Source: CAKSEI01 sp964403505
GTDB lineage: Bacteria > Bacillota > Clostridia > Oscillospirales > CAG-272
Direction of reading: 5' to 3'
Assembly (NCBI GenBank): GCA_964403505.1
Contig: CAYOFP010000031.1
Span: 1-12,612 of the forward strand
DNA length: 12,612 nt
The notes below the pieces were generated by a model. That model saw only the letters and a list, made by a program, of their open reading frames with translations, did no database searches and was not told where the DNA came from. This document shows, piece by piece, positions 5,249-12,612 of this stretch. Every line of letters begins with the position of its first letter. Position 1 is the stretch's first letter. Both the position numbers and the translations under genes were made by a program.

Positions 5249-7015
5249 TTATGCGTCTTTGTTATATCTCATGAGTATGGATGCCATTTGCGCTCTCGTG
5301 GCGTTTCCGCACGGATCTATGATGGTTTCGCTCATTCCCGTGATATACCCCATGGCGTTTGCCCAGGTCAAAGCTTCTCTTGCATAAGAGCTCGTTTTAT
5401 TAAAATCAACGTATGCCGAGGTGTCTGTCGTCCGGGTGATGTCTCTGCCTTTATAACTTGCGTAGCGGTAGAGTATAGCGGCGAACTGTTCCCGTGTTAT
5501 GGTGTCGTTCGGCGAGTAGGTCGTCTTGCCCGTTCCGGCGACGATATTGTTCTTATATGCCCATTTTATCGCATCGGTATACCACGTATCGTTTGAAACG
5601 TCCTTGAAAGGATTTGCATATCCGTCTACGCCCGGTGCTCCCTCCATATTATAGAGTACCTTGACGAGCATGGCGCGCGAGGTCTGTACATTCGGTGCGA
5701 AAACTGTTGCTGATGTGCCCGACATCAGCTCGGTCAGGTATGCATATTCCACTGCCGTGTAGAACCAATCTTTCGTCTTTACATCGATGAAGGGCAGAGT
5801 GGAATCGGGGTCGGGAAGTTCGATCTTATATGAATACTCGTGTACGGCCGAATTTGGCCCCTTTGTTATCGAATAAATGATATTATCTCCGCCTACCGTC
5901 AGACCGTAGATATATCCTGCAGATGTATCGGGGCGGTAAAGCTCGATCACCTTATTGTCTGCGAACGAATATGCCTTGATTGCCGTGGGTGAGGAATATA
6001 CCAGGTGATCGCCGTACAGGCCGATGCCCGAAAAGCTGTCGGTATAGTAGCTGTTTGGCTGACCCCATACCATCCATGTGGGCGAGTCGGGGTAGATCAG
6101 TCCGAATGAGTCGGACGACGAGGTATATTTTGTTATGCCCATATTGTTCTTCATGCAGTAGAGCTCGCCTTTATAGTATTCAAAAGACGAGGTTATGTCA
6201 CGGAATTTGCCGCTATCATATTTCGTGCTCGTGCACTTGATGTCGCTTTTTGCACCGAGGTGCCCGAGTGACTCGGAGAGAGTGTCAGATGTCATGAAGT
6301 GTTTATGATATACGAGTCCTGTGATATCTGTTATTTCATCAGAGATCACGGGGTCATCCCATGTCACGTCCACGTTATACCATGTGCCGTCTATTTTCAC
6401 GATGTTCCAGGCGTGGTGTATCTCATCGCTTGAGACGACATGGCTTTCTATGCCGCATTTTGCGAGGAGATATTTGTATAAGAGCGCGTAAGCCTGACAC
6501 ACTCCCTTGCCGGTGGTTATCAGATCGTAAACAGTGTATTTATTCAGGCCGAGGTCGTAGTGGTACCTCTCCGCTATTCTGTCGTGCAGGATAAGCGCCT
6601 TATCGAAGTGGCTCGCCGTGCCGCTTATGCCCTGCATGAGGACCTCCGCCTGAGACTCCACCGTCCCGAGTGCCGCTTTATACTGCGGGAGTTTCATGTT
6701 ATAGGAAAAAACGACCGTCGTGACGTATGTTTTGTCGGTGTAATAGTTGTAGGAACGATTCAGATGGAATAGCATCGGCTCGTTGTTATAGAGATCCGAC
6801 ATGAGATCCTGTATGTCCTCTTTTTTTATGCGGTAAGAGGACAGGTCGACCGAGGCGGAACAGTTTTCCGCGGCAGAGAGCAGTACACAGTATGCATCGG
6901 CATACCGTGCGGAGGATCGTGATACTCCGTAGTCCTGTGCGGTCGCATATTCCGGCGTACGGACGAACGACAGTAATATTACAATAAGCAGTAGTACAGA
7001 TAGTGTTTTTTTCAT
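5249..7015 (-). CDS. Secreted transglutaminase-like protein with three SLH domains
   Basis: 588 aa. A signal peptide (1 to about 26) precedes an alpha/beta region and a transglutaminase-like core with an intact candidate triad: Cys173 in GKGVCQAYA, His201 in HHAWNIV and Asp216 in YNVDVTWDDP. Residues about 275-400 carry GDHLVYSS / GDNIIYSI strand repeats, possibly part of a beta-propeller-like region. Three SLH domains (about 408-450, 468-512, 535-583) carry the SRAM, TREQ and TRAQ motifs that bind pyruvylated secondary cell-wall polymers. The protein is therefore expected on the cell wall. Bacterial proteins of this class may be proteases, amidases or cross-linkers; the reaction is not predictable here. 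The start is set by the signal peptide, but no Shine-Dalgarno precedes it; an 18-nt A/U-rich stretch and a 13-bp hairpin do. It has the same SLH architecture as the upstream gene, and no promoter of its own is evident. Confidence 0.92.
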   Translation of the reverse strand: MKKTLSVLLLIVILLSFVRTPEYATAQDYGVSRSSARYADAYCVLLSAAENCSASVDLSSYRIKKEDIQDLMSDLYNNEPMLFHLNRSYNYYTDKTYVTTVVFSYNMKLPQYKAALGTVESQAEVLMQGISGTASHFDKALILHDRIAERYHYDLGLNKYTVYDLITTGKGVCQAYALLYKYLLAKCGIESHVVSSDEIHHAWNIVKIDGTWYNVDVTWDDPVISDEITDITGLVYHKHFMTSDTLSESLGHLGAKSDIKCTSTKYDSGKFRDITSSFEYYKGELYCMKNNMGITKYTSSSDSFGLIYPDSPTWMVWGQPNSYYTDSFSGIGLYGDHLVYSSPTAIKAYSFADNKVIELYRPDTSAGYIYGLTVGGDNIIYSITKGPNSAVHEYSYKIELPDPDSTLPFIDVKTKDWFYTAVEYAYLTELMSGTSATVFAPNVQTSRAMLVKVLYNMEGAPGVDGYANPFKDVSNDTWYTDAIKWAYKNNIVAGTGKTTYSPNDTITREQFAAILYRYASYKGRDITRTTDTSAYVDFNKTSSYAREALTWANAMGYITGMSETIIDPCGNATRAQMASILMRYNKDA

Positions 7016-7033
7016 GGTAAATATTTTTTTATG

Positions 7034-7074
7034 AAGCTGTCGGTATACATACGCATACCGACAGCTTTCTTTTT
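7034..7074 (+). terminator. Perfect 13-bp hairpin with T-rich tail on the plus strand
   Basis: Arms 7034-7046 and 7055-7067 pair perfectly around an 8-nt loop. Read on the plus strand, TCTTTTT follows, as in an intrinsic terminator. No plus-strand gene ends here. Read on the minus strand, the stem falls in the leader of the transglutaminase-like gene, 18 nt before its ATG, and is followed by an A-rich rather than U-rich stretch. It may be an antisense terminator, an mRNA-stabilising leader hairpin or a regulatory structure. The remainder of the gap 7075-7150 shows only the short palindrome agccgcggct and no clear promoter. Confidence 0.45.
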
Positions 7075-7150
7075 GCGCTTAAGGCAATACCGTATGATTC
7101 TGATCAGGTGTGCTGTTAAAGCCGCGGCTGAGAATTATGCGGTGTTGTCT

Positions 7151-8740
7151 TTATTTTGTGTATTTTGTGAGGAATCTCATGAGCATGGCTGCCATCTCCG
7201 CTCTTGTGGCGCCGTTCTTCGGCATCAAATATTGGCCTGAGCCTAAGATGATTCCTTTTTCTCTCGCCCACAGGAATGCCGATGCAGCATACGATGATAT
7301 GCTATTTTCGTCTTTAAAATAAATAGGAGAGATGACTTCTATTTTGACATCATATCCCTTATATTTTGCATAATTGTACAGTATTACGGCGAACTGCTCT
7401 CGCGTTATATCCGACAGGGGAGAGAAGGTCGTATCGCCCGTGCCGCTCACGATCTTATTTGAGTATGCCCATACTACGGCGTCGTGATACCATTCGCCGT
7501 CCTTTACATCGTTTAACGGAAAGTCAGAGTCGTCTGTCTGCGGTTTGCCCTCGATATTGTATAGCACCTGAACGAGCATGGCTCTCGTTGTGACGGCGTT
7601 CGGCGCAAATGTCGTTTTGCCCGTGCCGCTCATGATGCCGTGTGCGAGCGCATAACATACCGCATCCGCATACCATGCGTCTGTTTTAACGTCTGTAAAT
7701 GTATTCTCCGTCTTTGCGAGGGTTTTGAAAGATACTGTCTTTCCGCATTCTTCGCATACTGTAGCGGCAGTGCCCTCGGTGAGGAAGGTGGGTGCGGTGA
7801 TGATCTTTTCACTCGTATCTGCGTGACCGCAAACGATCTTGAACGAGATGAATTTCACTCCGCTGTATGCGCCCTTACCGGTGACGGCGGCATAGCCGAG
7901 ACCGATATCGGTATTCTTGAAGTAATCTACAAAATAGTCTTTTCCGGGAATCAGATTCTCGCCGAGCGCACCGAATACCTCGAATTCCGGCTCGATCTTT
8001 TCGCCTGTATATACCTGCGGATCGATATCCGATGTTGTCGCCTGCGCTATATCGGGTATGATCTTGCTTTCTCCGAGCAGGATGTAGTCGTAGGTCGACG
8101 CCTGACCGCTTGTGCCGTCATCCAGGGAGTTATTTTCGAGTACTAACTCCTGATGGCCGCTCTGGCCGTTGAAATTGGATATCATGACGCCTACGCCGAT
8201 CTTGCTTCCGGTAGTGATATCATCGGGGAGCTTTACCTTTATCTCGCCGTACCAGCCGTCGGTCTTTTTTAATGCCGCCGTCTCAAACTCAAGATCGGTC
8301 GTGATATTGTCTCTCGATGCGGTGCCGTCAGAGGCTACTCTATATTGGATAACCTTGTCTTTCGCCGCATTGTCCCAGTCTATACTGATCTCGGCACAGT
8401 CATCATCCCACATATACGTTCCGCTCGGGTGTTCGTACGGTGTTTTGTCTGTTACGTCCAGATACACATAGAGATAATCTGAGTCATAGATAAAATACGC
8501 AGTGCCGTATGTATCACCGTCTGTGGGGAGATATTTCACTTTGTAGTCCGCAGGACAGCGGGATATCTCCAACTTGACTCCGTATTGATATGAGCTGTCC
8601 ATGATACCGTCGAGCAGGACGGAATCATTAGTTACCTTTGCTGCTTCGCCGAAGCTTGCATTCGCTTCGTTTGCAGTCATAGGGACTGCAAGACACGCTG
8701 TCATGGTGATCGCGAGTAATAACGATAATAATTTTTTCAT
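7151..8740 (-). CDS. Secreted CBM9-like / Zn-knuckle / SLH surface protein
   Basis: 529 aa from ATG 8740, chosen because GGAGG lies 7 nt upstream and the signal peptide starts exactly there; an earlier ATG at 8797 lies within the promoter. After the signal peptide (to about 28) residues about 34-225 resemble the CBM9-like beta-sandwich: VLLDGIMDSSY, YFIYDSDYLYVYLDVTD, WDDDCAEISIDWD and DGWYGEIKVKLP. A bacterial Ig/MBG-like strand region (about 238-302) follows, then a putative Zn-binding knuckle (C304, H306, C329, C332). Three SLH domains (about 347-392, 408-455, 473-523) contain TTRAML, ITREQF and ATRAEM. The likely role is a wall-attached sugar- or glycan-binding protein; no hydrolase domain is present. 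The SLH block is closely similar to that of the next gene, suggesting duplication of an anchor cassette. The ligand is unknown. Confidence 0.9.
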   Translation of the reverse strand: MKKLLSLLLAITMTACLAVPMTANEANASFGEAAKVTNDSVLLDGIMDSSYQYGVKLEISRCPADYKVKYLPTDGDTYGTAYFIYDSDYLYVYLDVTDKTPYEHPSGTYMWDDDCAEISIDWDNAAKDKVIQYRVASDGTASRDNITTDLEFETAALKKTDGWYGEIKVKLPDDITTGSKIGVGVMISNFNGQSGHQELVLENNSLDDGTSGQASTYDYILLGESKIIPDIAQATTSDIDPQVYTGEKIEPEFEVFGALGENLIPGKDYFVDYFKNTDIGLGYAAVTGKGAYSGVKFISFKIVCGHADTSEKIITAPTFLTEGTAATVCEECGKTVSFKTLAKTENTFTDVKTDAWYADAVCYALAHGIMSGTGKTTFAPNAVTTRAMLVQVLYNIEGKPQTDDSDFPLNDVKDGEWYHDAVVWAYSNKIVSGTGDTTFSPLSDITREQFAVILYNYAKYKGYDVKIEVISPIYFKDENSISSYAASAFLWAREKGIILGSGQYLMPKNGATRAEMAAMLMRFLTKYTK

Positions 8741-8768
8741 GGCTATACCTCCGAGAGTATATATAATT

Positions 8769-8797
8769 ATTATATCATTTAGTAATAATTTAGTCAA
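8769..8797 (-). promoter_or_regulatory. Sigma-A promoter for the CBM9-like SLH gene
   Basis: Minus strand TTGACT (8797-8792), 17-nt spacer, TATAAT (8774-8769). Predicted +1 is near 8762, leaving a 22-nt leader that contains the GGAGG. It begins 6 bp after the recG stop codon, so recG and the SLH gene can be expressed separately. Confidence 0.8.
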
Positions 8798-8802
8798 GGA
8801 AT

Positions 8803-10911
8803 TTAATTCACTGTTTTCATTTCGTCGCCGTACAGTGTGCGTGCGGCGGCTCTCAGACTGCGGTGCTCCTCACGCATCAGCCCGGGATCAAGGAGCAGTA
8901 TCTCCTCGGCGCAGGCAAAAGCATCGGTGAGGGTCGCCATATCGTCGCACAGATTTGCGATTCCGAAGGAGAATACGCCATGCTGCTTTGCGCTCTTGTC
9001 ACCGTGGGGCAGAAAATCGCCCGGCCCTCGCATTTTTAAGTCTATTTCGGCTATTTTATATCCGTTCGCGTTTTCCTTTATGGCACTGAGCCGCTCACGG
9101 GCGACATCCGTTTCCGAGTCGGACACGAGGATAAAATAGGATTTTCTCTCTCCTCTACCTACACGCCCCCTGAGCTGATGGAGCTGTGAGAGGCCGAAGC
9201 GCTCGGCATTTTCGACGATCATGAGCGAGGCGTTCGGCACGTTTACGCCGACCTCGATGACCGTGGTCGAGACGAGGATGTCGATCTTTCCCTCGGCAAA
9301 TGCGCTCATGGTCTTGTCTTTTTGTGCACCGCTCTGTTTACCGTGGAGAAATTCTATTTTACATTCGGGCAGGGCGCAGCTCAGCTCCTTGCAATAGTCC
9401 ACGGCGTTTTTGAGCTTTGGCTTTGACTCGGCATTTTCGTTATAGTCGAGCCCGACGAGTCCCTCGTCCTCCTCGCTCTCGACGGAAGGGCATACGACAT
9501 ACACCTGTCCGCCGTCACGCACTTGCTTCAGCATGAATTCACCCAGCCTTTTGCGGTATGCCTCGTTTACGATAAAGGTATCGACCTTTTGTCTGTTCGG
9601 CGGCAGCTCGTCGATCGCCGAGATATCGAGATCCCCGTACATTATGTGTGCGAGGGTGCGGGGAATGGGCGTTGCGCTCATGACGAGGGTATGCACGTCT
9701 CCGCCCTTTTGTGCCAGCGCCGCACGCTGCATCACGCCGAAGCGGTGCTGTTCGTCCGTTATGACAAGTCCTAAATTGCCGAACACTACCGTGTCAGTCA
9801 GCAGCGCATGCGTGCCGATGATCATGTCTGTTTCGCCCGAGGCAAGCTCGGACAGTATTTTTTTTCTCGCTGCGGTACGCACAGAGCCTGTCAGCAGAGC
9901 CGTTTTTATGCCGAGCGCACCGAAAAGTTCACTCAGGTCTTTATAGTGCTGATTTGCGAGGATCTCTGTCGGCGCCATGAGGGCGCATTGGTATCCGCTT
10001 TTGCAGGTGATATATGCGGCGAGCGCTGCGACGACCGTCTTTCCGCTGCCGACATCGCCCGAGAGCAGTCTCGCCATAGGTACGCCGTTTTCATTTGTCA
10101 GATCGAGCATGATGTCCTTCGCACACCGCTTTTGCGCAGGCGTGAGGGTAAAGGGCAGTGCATCGGTAAACGGCTTTGTGTCGACCTTTTGCATGATGGG
10201 CGCCCTTCCGCCCCGCACGCTCTCCCGTGTCATGCATACGGCGCACGCAAAGGTGAAAAGCTCCTCGAAAACGAAGCGGTCTCTTGCGGCTTTGAGAGAG
10301 GTGTAATCGTGCGGCTGATGGATGTGATATAACGCCTCTTTGATCGGCAAAAGGGAGTATCTCTCCCTGATATTTTCGGGTATTATCTCCTCGTCCCCGA
10401 GCGGACAGCCGTGCAGCGCCGTGTTGATAGCATCCTTGATATTTTTCTGTGTCAGGGGATCACGCAGAGGGTAGATCGGAAAGAAATCGGGCAGGGGTCG
10501 GTTTTCAAACCATGCTTCGTGCGCAGGGGAGCTCATCTCGTACCTTGCGCCCTTTTTGCGTATCTTTCCGTAAAAGCGGAAGGTCGAGCCAAGGCGGAAG
10601 ACATCCTTTAAATACCCTTGATTGAAATAGGTCACCGTGCACCTGCCCGTATCGTCGAAGGCGGCGAATTTCGTCAGGGTCATGCGCCCTTTTACCACGG
10701 TATTCGACGGTGTCGCCGCAACGGTCAGAAGGACGGATGTCACTTCCCCGTCCACGACGTCGCACAGACTCTTTACATATCCCCTCGGCTGATAGGCACG
10801 GGGAAAAAGACGGAGCAGGTCGTGCGCAGTTTCGACCCCGAGTCTGGCGAATGCCTCGGCGCGCTTTTCTCCGACACCGTAAAAACTTTTGATCGGCGTA
10901 TTTGCTGTCAT
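8803..10911 (-). CDS. recG: ATP-dependent DNA helicase RecG
   Basis: 702 aa, close to the usual 680-700 aa. The N-terminal wedge/OB region begins IKSFYGVGEKRAEAFARLGV and includes FFPIYPLRDPLTQKNI (143-158). Helicase motifs are in order: Walker A GDVGSGKT (285-292), APTEILANQH (313-322), GTHALL (366-371), motif II DEQHRFG (386-392), motif III SATPIPRT (412-419), then STTVIEVGVNVPNAS and the QLHQLRGRVGRG region. RecG binds branched DNA and drives fork regression and Holliday-junction migration in replication restart and recombination repair. All key residues look intact. The ATG has GGAGG 5 nt upstream and a strong promoter close by. In many Firmicutes recG adjoins other housekeeping genes; here it borders unrelated surface and glycosidase genes. 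Confidence 0.98.
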   Translation of the reverse strand: MTANTPIKSFYGVGEKRAEAFARLGVETAHDLLRLFPRAYQPRGYVKSLCDVVDGEVTSVLLTVAATPSNTVVKGRMTLTKFAAFDDTGRCTVTYFNQGYLKDVFRLGSTFRFYGKIRKKGARYEMSSPAHEAWFENRPLPDFFPIYPLRDPLTQKNIKDAINTALHGCPLGDEEIIPENIRERYSLLPIKEALYHIHQPHDYTSLKAARDRFVFEELFTFACAVCMTRESVRGGRAPIMQKVDTKPFTDALPFTLTPAQKRCAKDIMLDLTNENGVPMARLLSGDVGSGKTVVAALAAYITCKSGYQCALMAPTEILANQHYKDLSELFGALGIKTALLTGSVRTAARKKILSELASGETDMIIGTHALLTDTVVFGNLGLVITDEQHRFGVMQRAALAQKGGDVHTLVMSATPIPRTLAHIMYGDLDISAIDELPPNRQKVDTFIVNEAYRKRLGEFMLKQVRDGGQVYVVCPSVESEEDEGLVGLDYNENAESKPKLKNAVDYCKELSCALPECKIEFLHGKQSGAQKDKTMSAFAEGKIDILVSTTVIEVGVNVPNASLMIVENAERFGLSQLHQLRGRVGRGERKSYFILVSDSETDVARERLSAIKENANGYKIAEIDLKMRGPGDFLPHGDKSAKQHGVFSFGIANLCDDMATLTDAFACAEEILLLDPGLMREEHRSLRAAARTLYGDEMKTVN

Positions 10912-10940
10912 ATTTCCCTCCGTGTTTTTTCTTCAATAAG

Positions 10941-10969
10941 ATTATACACCCGAGTCGGGATATTTTCAA
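10941..10969 (-). promoter_or_regulatory. Sigma-A promoter of recG
   Basis: Minus strand TTGAAA (10969-10964), 17-nt spacer, perfect TATAAT (10946-10941). The spacer contains the palindrome CCCGAGTCGGG at 10949-10959. The leader to the ATG at 10911 is about 23 nt and holds the Shine-Dalgarno. Confidence 0.82.
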
Positions 10970-10977
10970 GGAATATC

Positions 10978-11006
10978 TTGTCAAAGTCATAGGAATATGA
11001 TAGAAT
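10978..11006 (+). promoter_or_regulatory. Sigma-A promoter of the GH3 gene
   Basis: Plus strand TTGTCA (10978-10983), 17-nt spacer, TAGAAT (11001-11006). It points away from the recG promoter with 8 bp between the two -35 boxes. A GAGGTG ribosome site (11023-11028) lies 6 nt before the ATG at 11035. No extra recognisable operator such as a CcpA cre site was found. Confidence 0.72.
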
Positions 11007-11034
11007 TTACATAATAATATGCGAGGTGTAAATC

Positions 11035-12612
11035 ATGGATTATATCACGAAAAATATTGACGGAATCGATATGACAAGCCTTGAGCGGGGCGCGCTCCCA
11101 AAGCTTGCCGATCTATCGCGCAGGATGGCGTCGGACGGTGCGGTCCTGCTCAAAAACGATAATAACGCTCTGCCTTTTAAGGTCGGCGAGACGGTATCGG
11201 TCTTCGGCGGTATCCAGCTTGCCTATATCAAGAGCGGTACAGGCTCGGGCGGACGGGTCAACACTCCGTATGAGACGGATATCACATCGGGTCTTTTGCG
11301 GCACGTGAAGATAAACGAGGAACTGTACGATATTTACAAAAAATGGTATGACGAGGCAAGAAACGATAAGGATTACGGCTGGGGAAGAGAGCCGTGGTGC
11401 AATCCCGAGATGCCGCTTGATGCAGACGTGGCACGCGATGCCGCCGCAAAAAGCGATGCGGCGCTCATCGTCATCGGCCGCAGAGCCGGCGAGGACAGGG
11501 ATAACAAGGCCTCGGAGGGAAGCTACTACCTGACCGAAAACGAGTTACAAATGATAAAAGAAGTGCGTGCGGCATTTGACCGTGTGGCGGTTGCGCTCAA
11601 TGTCGGAAATATTATTGATATGTCATGGGTCGAAACATACGCTCCTGATGCGGTCATGTATGTTTTTCAGGGCGGAACAGAGGGTGGAAATGCCGCCGCC
11701 GACGCTCTGTGCGGCATAAACGGCCCGAACGGAAGACTGACGGATACTATAGCGAAAAACATAACTGATTACCCGTCCGACAAATACTATTACGATGAGA
11801 AAAAGGCGTATTATTGCGAGGATATCTATGTCGGATACCGCTATTTCGAGACCTTTGCACAAGATGCAGTGCTGTATCCTTTCGGATACGGTCTTTCCTA
11901 CACCTCGTTTGAGAGAAAATGCAACCTCGTATATGAGGAGGGCGGCGTAATAACCGTCAGCTATACCGTGACGAATACGGGAGAATACACGGGACGCGAC
12001 GTCGTGCAGGTGTATTACGGCGCACCGCAGGGTGCGCTCGGCCAGCCGGCAAAGGCGCTTGCGGCATTTGCAAAGACAGAGCCGCTCGAGCCGGGAATGA
12101 GCGAGACGCTCCTTGTCGACATAAACGTATGCGATATGGCGTCATATGACGATTCCGGCGTGACGGGACATGCAAACTGCTATGTCCTCGAGGCAGGCGA
12201 ATATAAAATATACTGCGGCGAGAATGTGCGTGACGCAAAAGAGGTCTACATCCATACCGAGGATGAATGCCGGGTAGTCTCTGAGCACGAGGAACTGCTG
12301 TCCCCTGTCGAAAGCTTCGAGCGGATAAAACCGCTCAAAAAAGAGGGCGGATATACTGCGGTAAACGAGCCCGTGCCGACGAGAACATACGACCTTGCGG
12401 CGAGGATCGCCGAAGATAGGCCCGAGGAAATACCGCAGACAGGCGACAAAGGCATTAAGCTATACGACGTCGCAGACGGAAAGGCTGATTTGGACGATTT
12501 TATCGCTCAGCTGACGGATGAGCAGCTCGCAACGCTCTGCAAAGGAGAGGGAATGAACTCGCCGAAGGTCACGGCAGGCTGCGGATGTGCATACGCCGGA
12601 ACGAACGAGAGC
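11035..12612 (+). CDS. Circularly permuted GH3 beta-glucosidase-type glycosidase (3' end cut)
   Basis: 526 codons are in the window and the frame is open at the right edge; family members with this order are usually 750-900 aa. The domain usually at the C-terminus comes first: SRRMASDGAVLLKNDNNALPF (28-48), then GRRAGEDRDN (148-157, E153 a candidate acid/base), then FQGGTEGGNAAADALCG (211-227). A fibronectin-III-like domain follows: YPFGYGLSYTSFE (281-293) and TNTGEYTGRDVVQVYY (313-328). Only then does the TIM-barrel domain begin (DDFIAQLTDEQLATLCKGEG, 487-506), so the catalytic Asp nucleophile lies outside the window. This permuted order is known in Ruminococcus albus and Butyrivibrio beta-glucosidases. 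No signal peptide is present, so it likely acts in the cytosol on imported oligosaccharides or glycosides. The exact sugar specificity cannot be read. Confidence 0.94.
   Translation, partial: MDYITKNIDGIDMTSLERGALPKLADLSRRMASDGAVLLKNDNNALPFKVGETVSVFGGIQLAYIKSGTGSGGRVNTPYETDITSGLLRHVKINEELYDIYKKWYDEARNDKDYGWGREPWCNPEMPLDADVARDAAAKSDAALIVIGRRAGEDRDNKASEGSYYLTENELQMIKEVRAAFDRVAVALNVGNIIDMSWVETYAPDAVMYVFQGGTEGGNAAADALCGINGPNGRLTDTIAKNITDYPSDKYYYDEKKAYYCEDIYVGYRYFETFAQDAVLYPFGYGLSYTSFERKCNLVYEEGGVITVSYTVTNTGEYTGRDVVQVYYGAPQGALGQPAKALAAFAKTEPLEPGMSETLLVDINVCDMASYDDSGVTGHANCYVLEAGEYKIYCGENVRDAKEVYIHTEDECRVVSEHEELLSPVESFERIKPLKKEGGYTAVNEPVPTRTYDLAARIAEDRPEEIPQTGDKGIKLYDVADGKADLDDFIAQLTDEQLATLCKGEGMNSPKVTAGCGCAYAGTNES

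Noticed and set aside
5249..7015. Idea that the transglutaminase-like gene is a lasso-peptide B2 leader protease paired with PqqD and the kinase
   Set aside because: B2 proteases are small and cytosolic. This protein has a signal peptide and three SLH domains, so it acts outside the cell, and it lies outside the cassette promoter.
7031..7240. Small plus-strand open frame starting in the hairpin
   Set aside because: It runs through the stem and antisense into the SLH gene; no ribosome site and no protein-like pattern.
9808..10332. Plus-strand open frame of 174 codons
   Set aside because: It is fully antisense to the helicase core of recG, whose motifs are unambiguous, and no promoter or ribosome site was seen.
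10505..10990. Minus-strand 161-codon frame overlapping the start of recG
   Set aside because: It is out of frame with recG, Arg-rich and low in recognisable structure, and would begin upstream of the recG promoter.

Overview
The window looks like chromosome of a Gram-positive, Clostridia-like Firmicute, probably from a gut or other anaerobic, plant-polymer-rich habitat. The reasons are S-layer-homology (SLH) surface proteins, a circularly permuted GH3 beta-glucosidase of the Ruminococcus/Butyrivibrio type, a YbhJ-like aconitase-superfamily hydratase, an HPr-kinase-like/PqqD/S26 gene trio, strong AGGAGG-type ribosome sites, and consensus sigma-A promoters with 17-bp spacers. The species cannot be named from the sequence. 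Coding density is very high and no gap between genes exceeds about 135 bp. There are no tRNA or rRNA genes, insertion sequences or CRISPR arrays.

Layout. From 1 to 10911 every gene lies on the minus strand; in transcription order (right to left) they are as follows. (i) recG helicase (10911-8803), with a near-consensus promoter. (ii) Two consecutive exported SLH proteins: a CBM9-like/Zn-knuckle/SLH protein (8740-7151) with its own promoter, and a transglutaminase-like/SLH protein (7015-5249). (iii) A compact six-gene cassette (5211-1): a single-pass membrane protein of unknown function; an HPr-kinase-like P-loop protein; a PqqD-family protein; an S24/S26 signal-peptidase-like protein; a second single-pass membrane protein with two copies of an external beta domain; and a YbhJ-like [4Fe-4S] hydratase, cut by the window start. 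The cassette genes overlap or are spaced by 2-17 nt, so they are almost certainly one operon. On the plus strand, diverging from recG, is a permuted GH3 glycosidase (11035 to the right edge), cut before its catalytic nucleophile.

How they may work together. recG and the GH3 gene are independent and share a 123-bp divergent promoter region whose -35 boxes are 8 bp apart. The SLH pair makes cell-surface proteins sharing the same anchor module. The cassette is the most interesting part. HPr-kinase-like and PqqD proteins occur together in some RiPP (lasso peptide) clusters, but here they sit with an S26-type serine peptidase and two membrane-anchored partners, with no visible radical SAM enzyme, cyclase or transporter. 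Its first gene appears to be transcribed from a promoter that places +1 exactly on the A of its ATG, giving a leaderless mRNA. The function of the cassette is not known to me; a peptide- or surface-protein-modifying role is inference.
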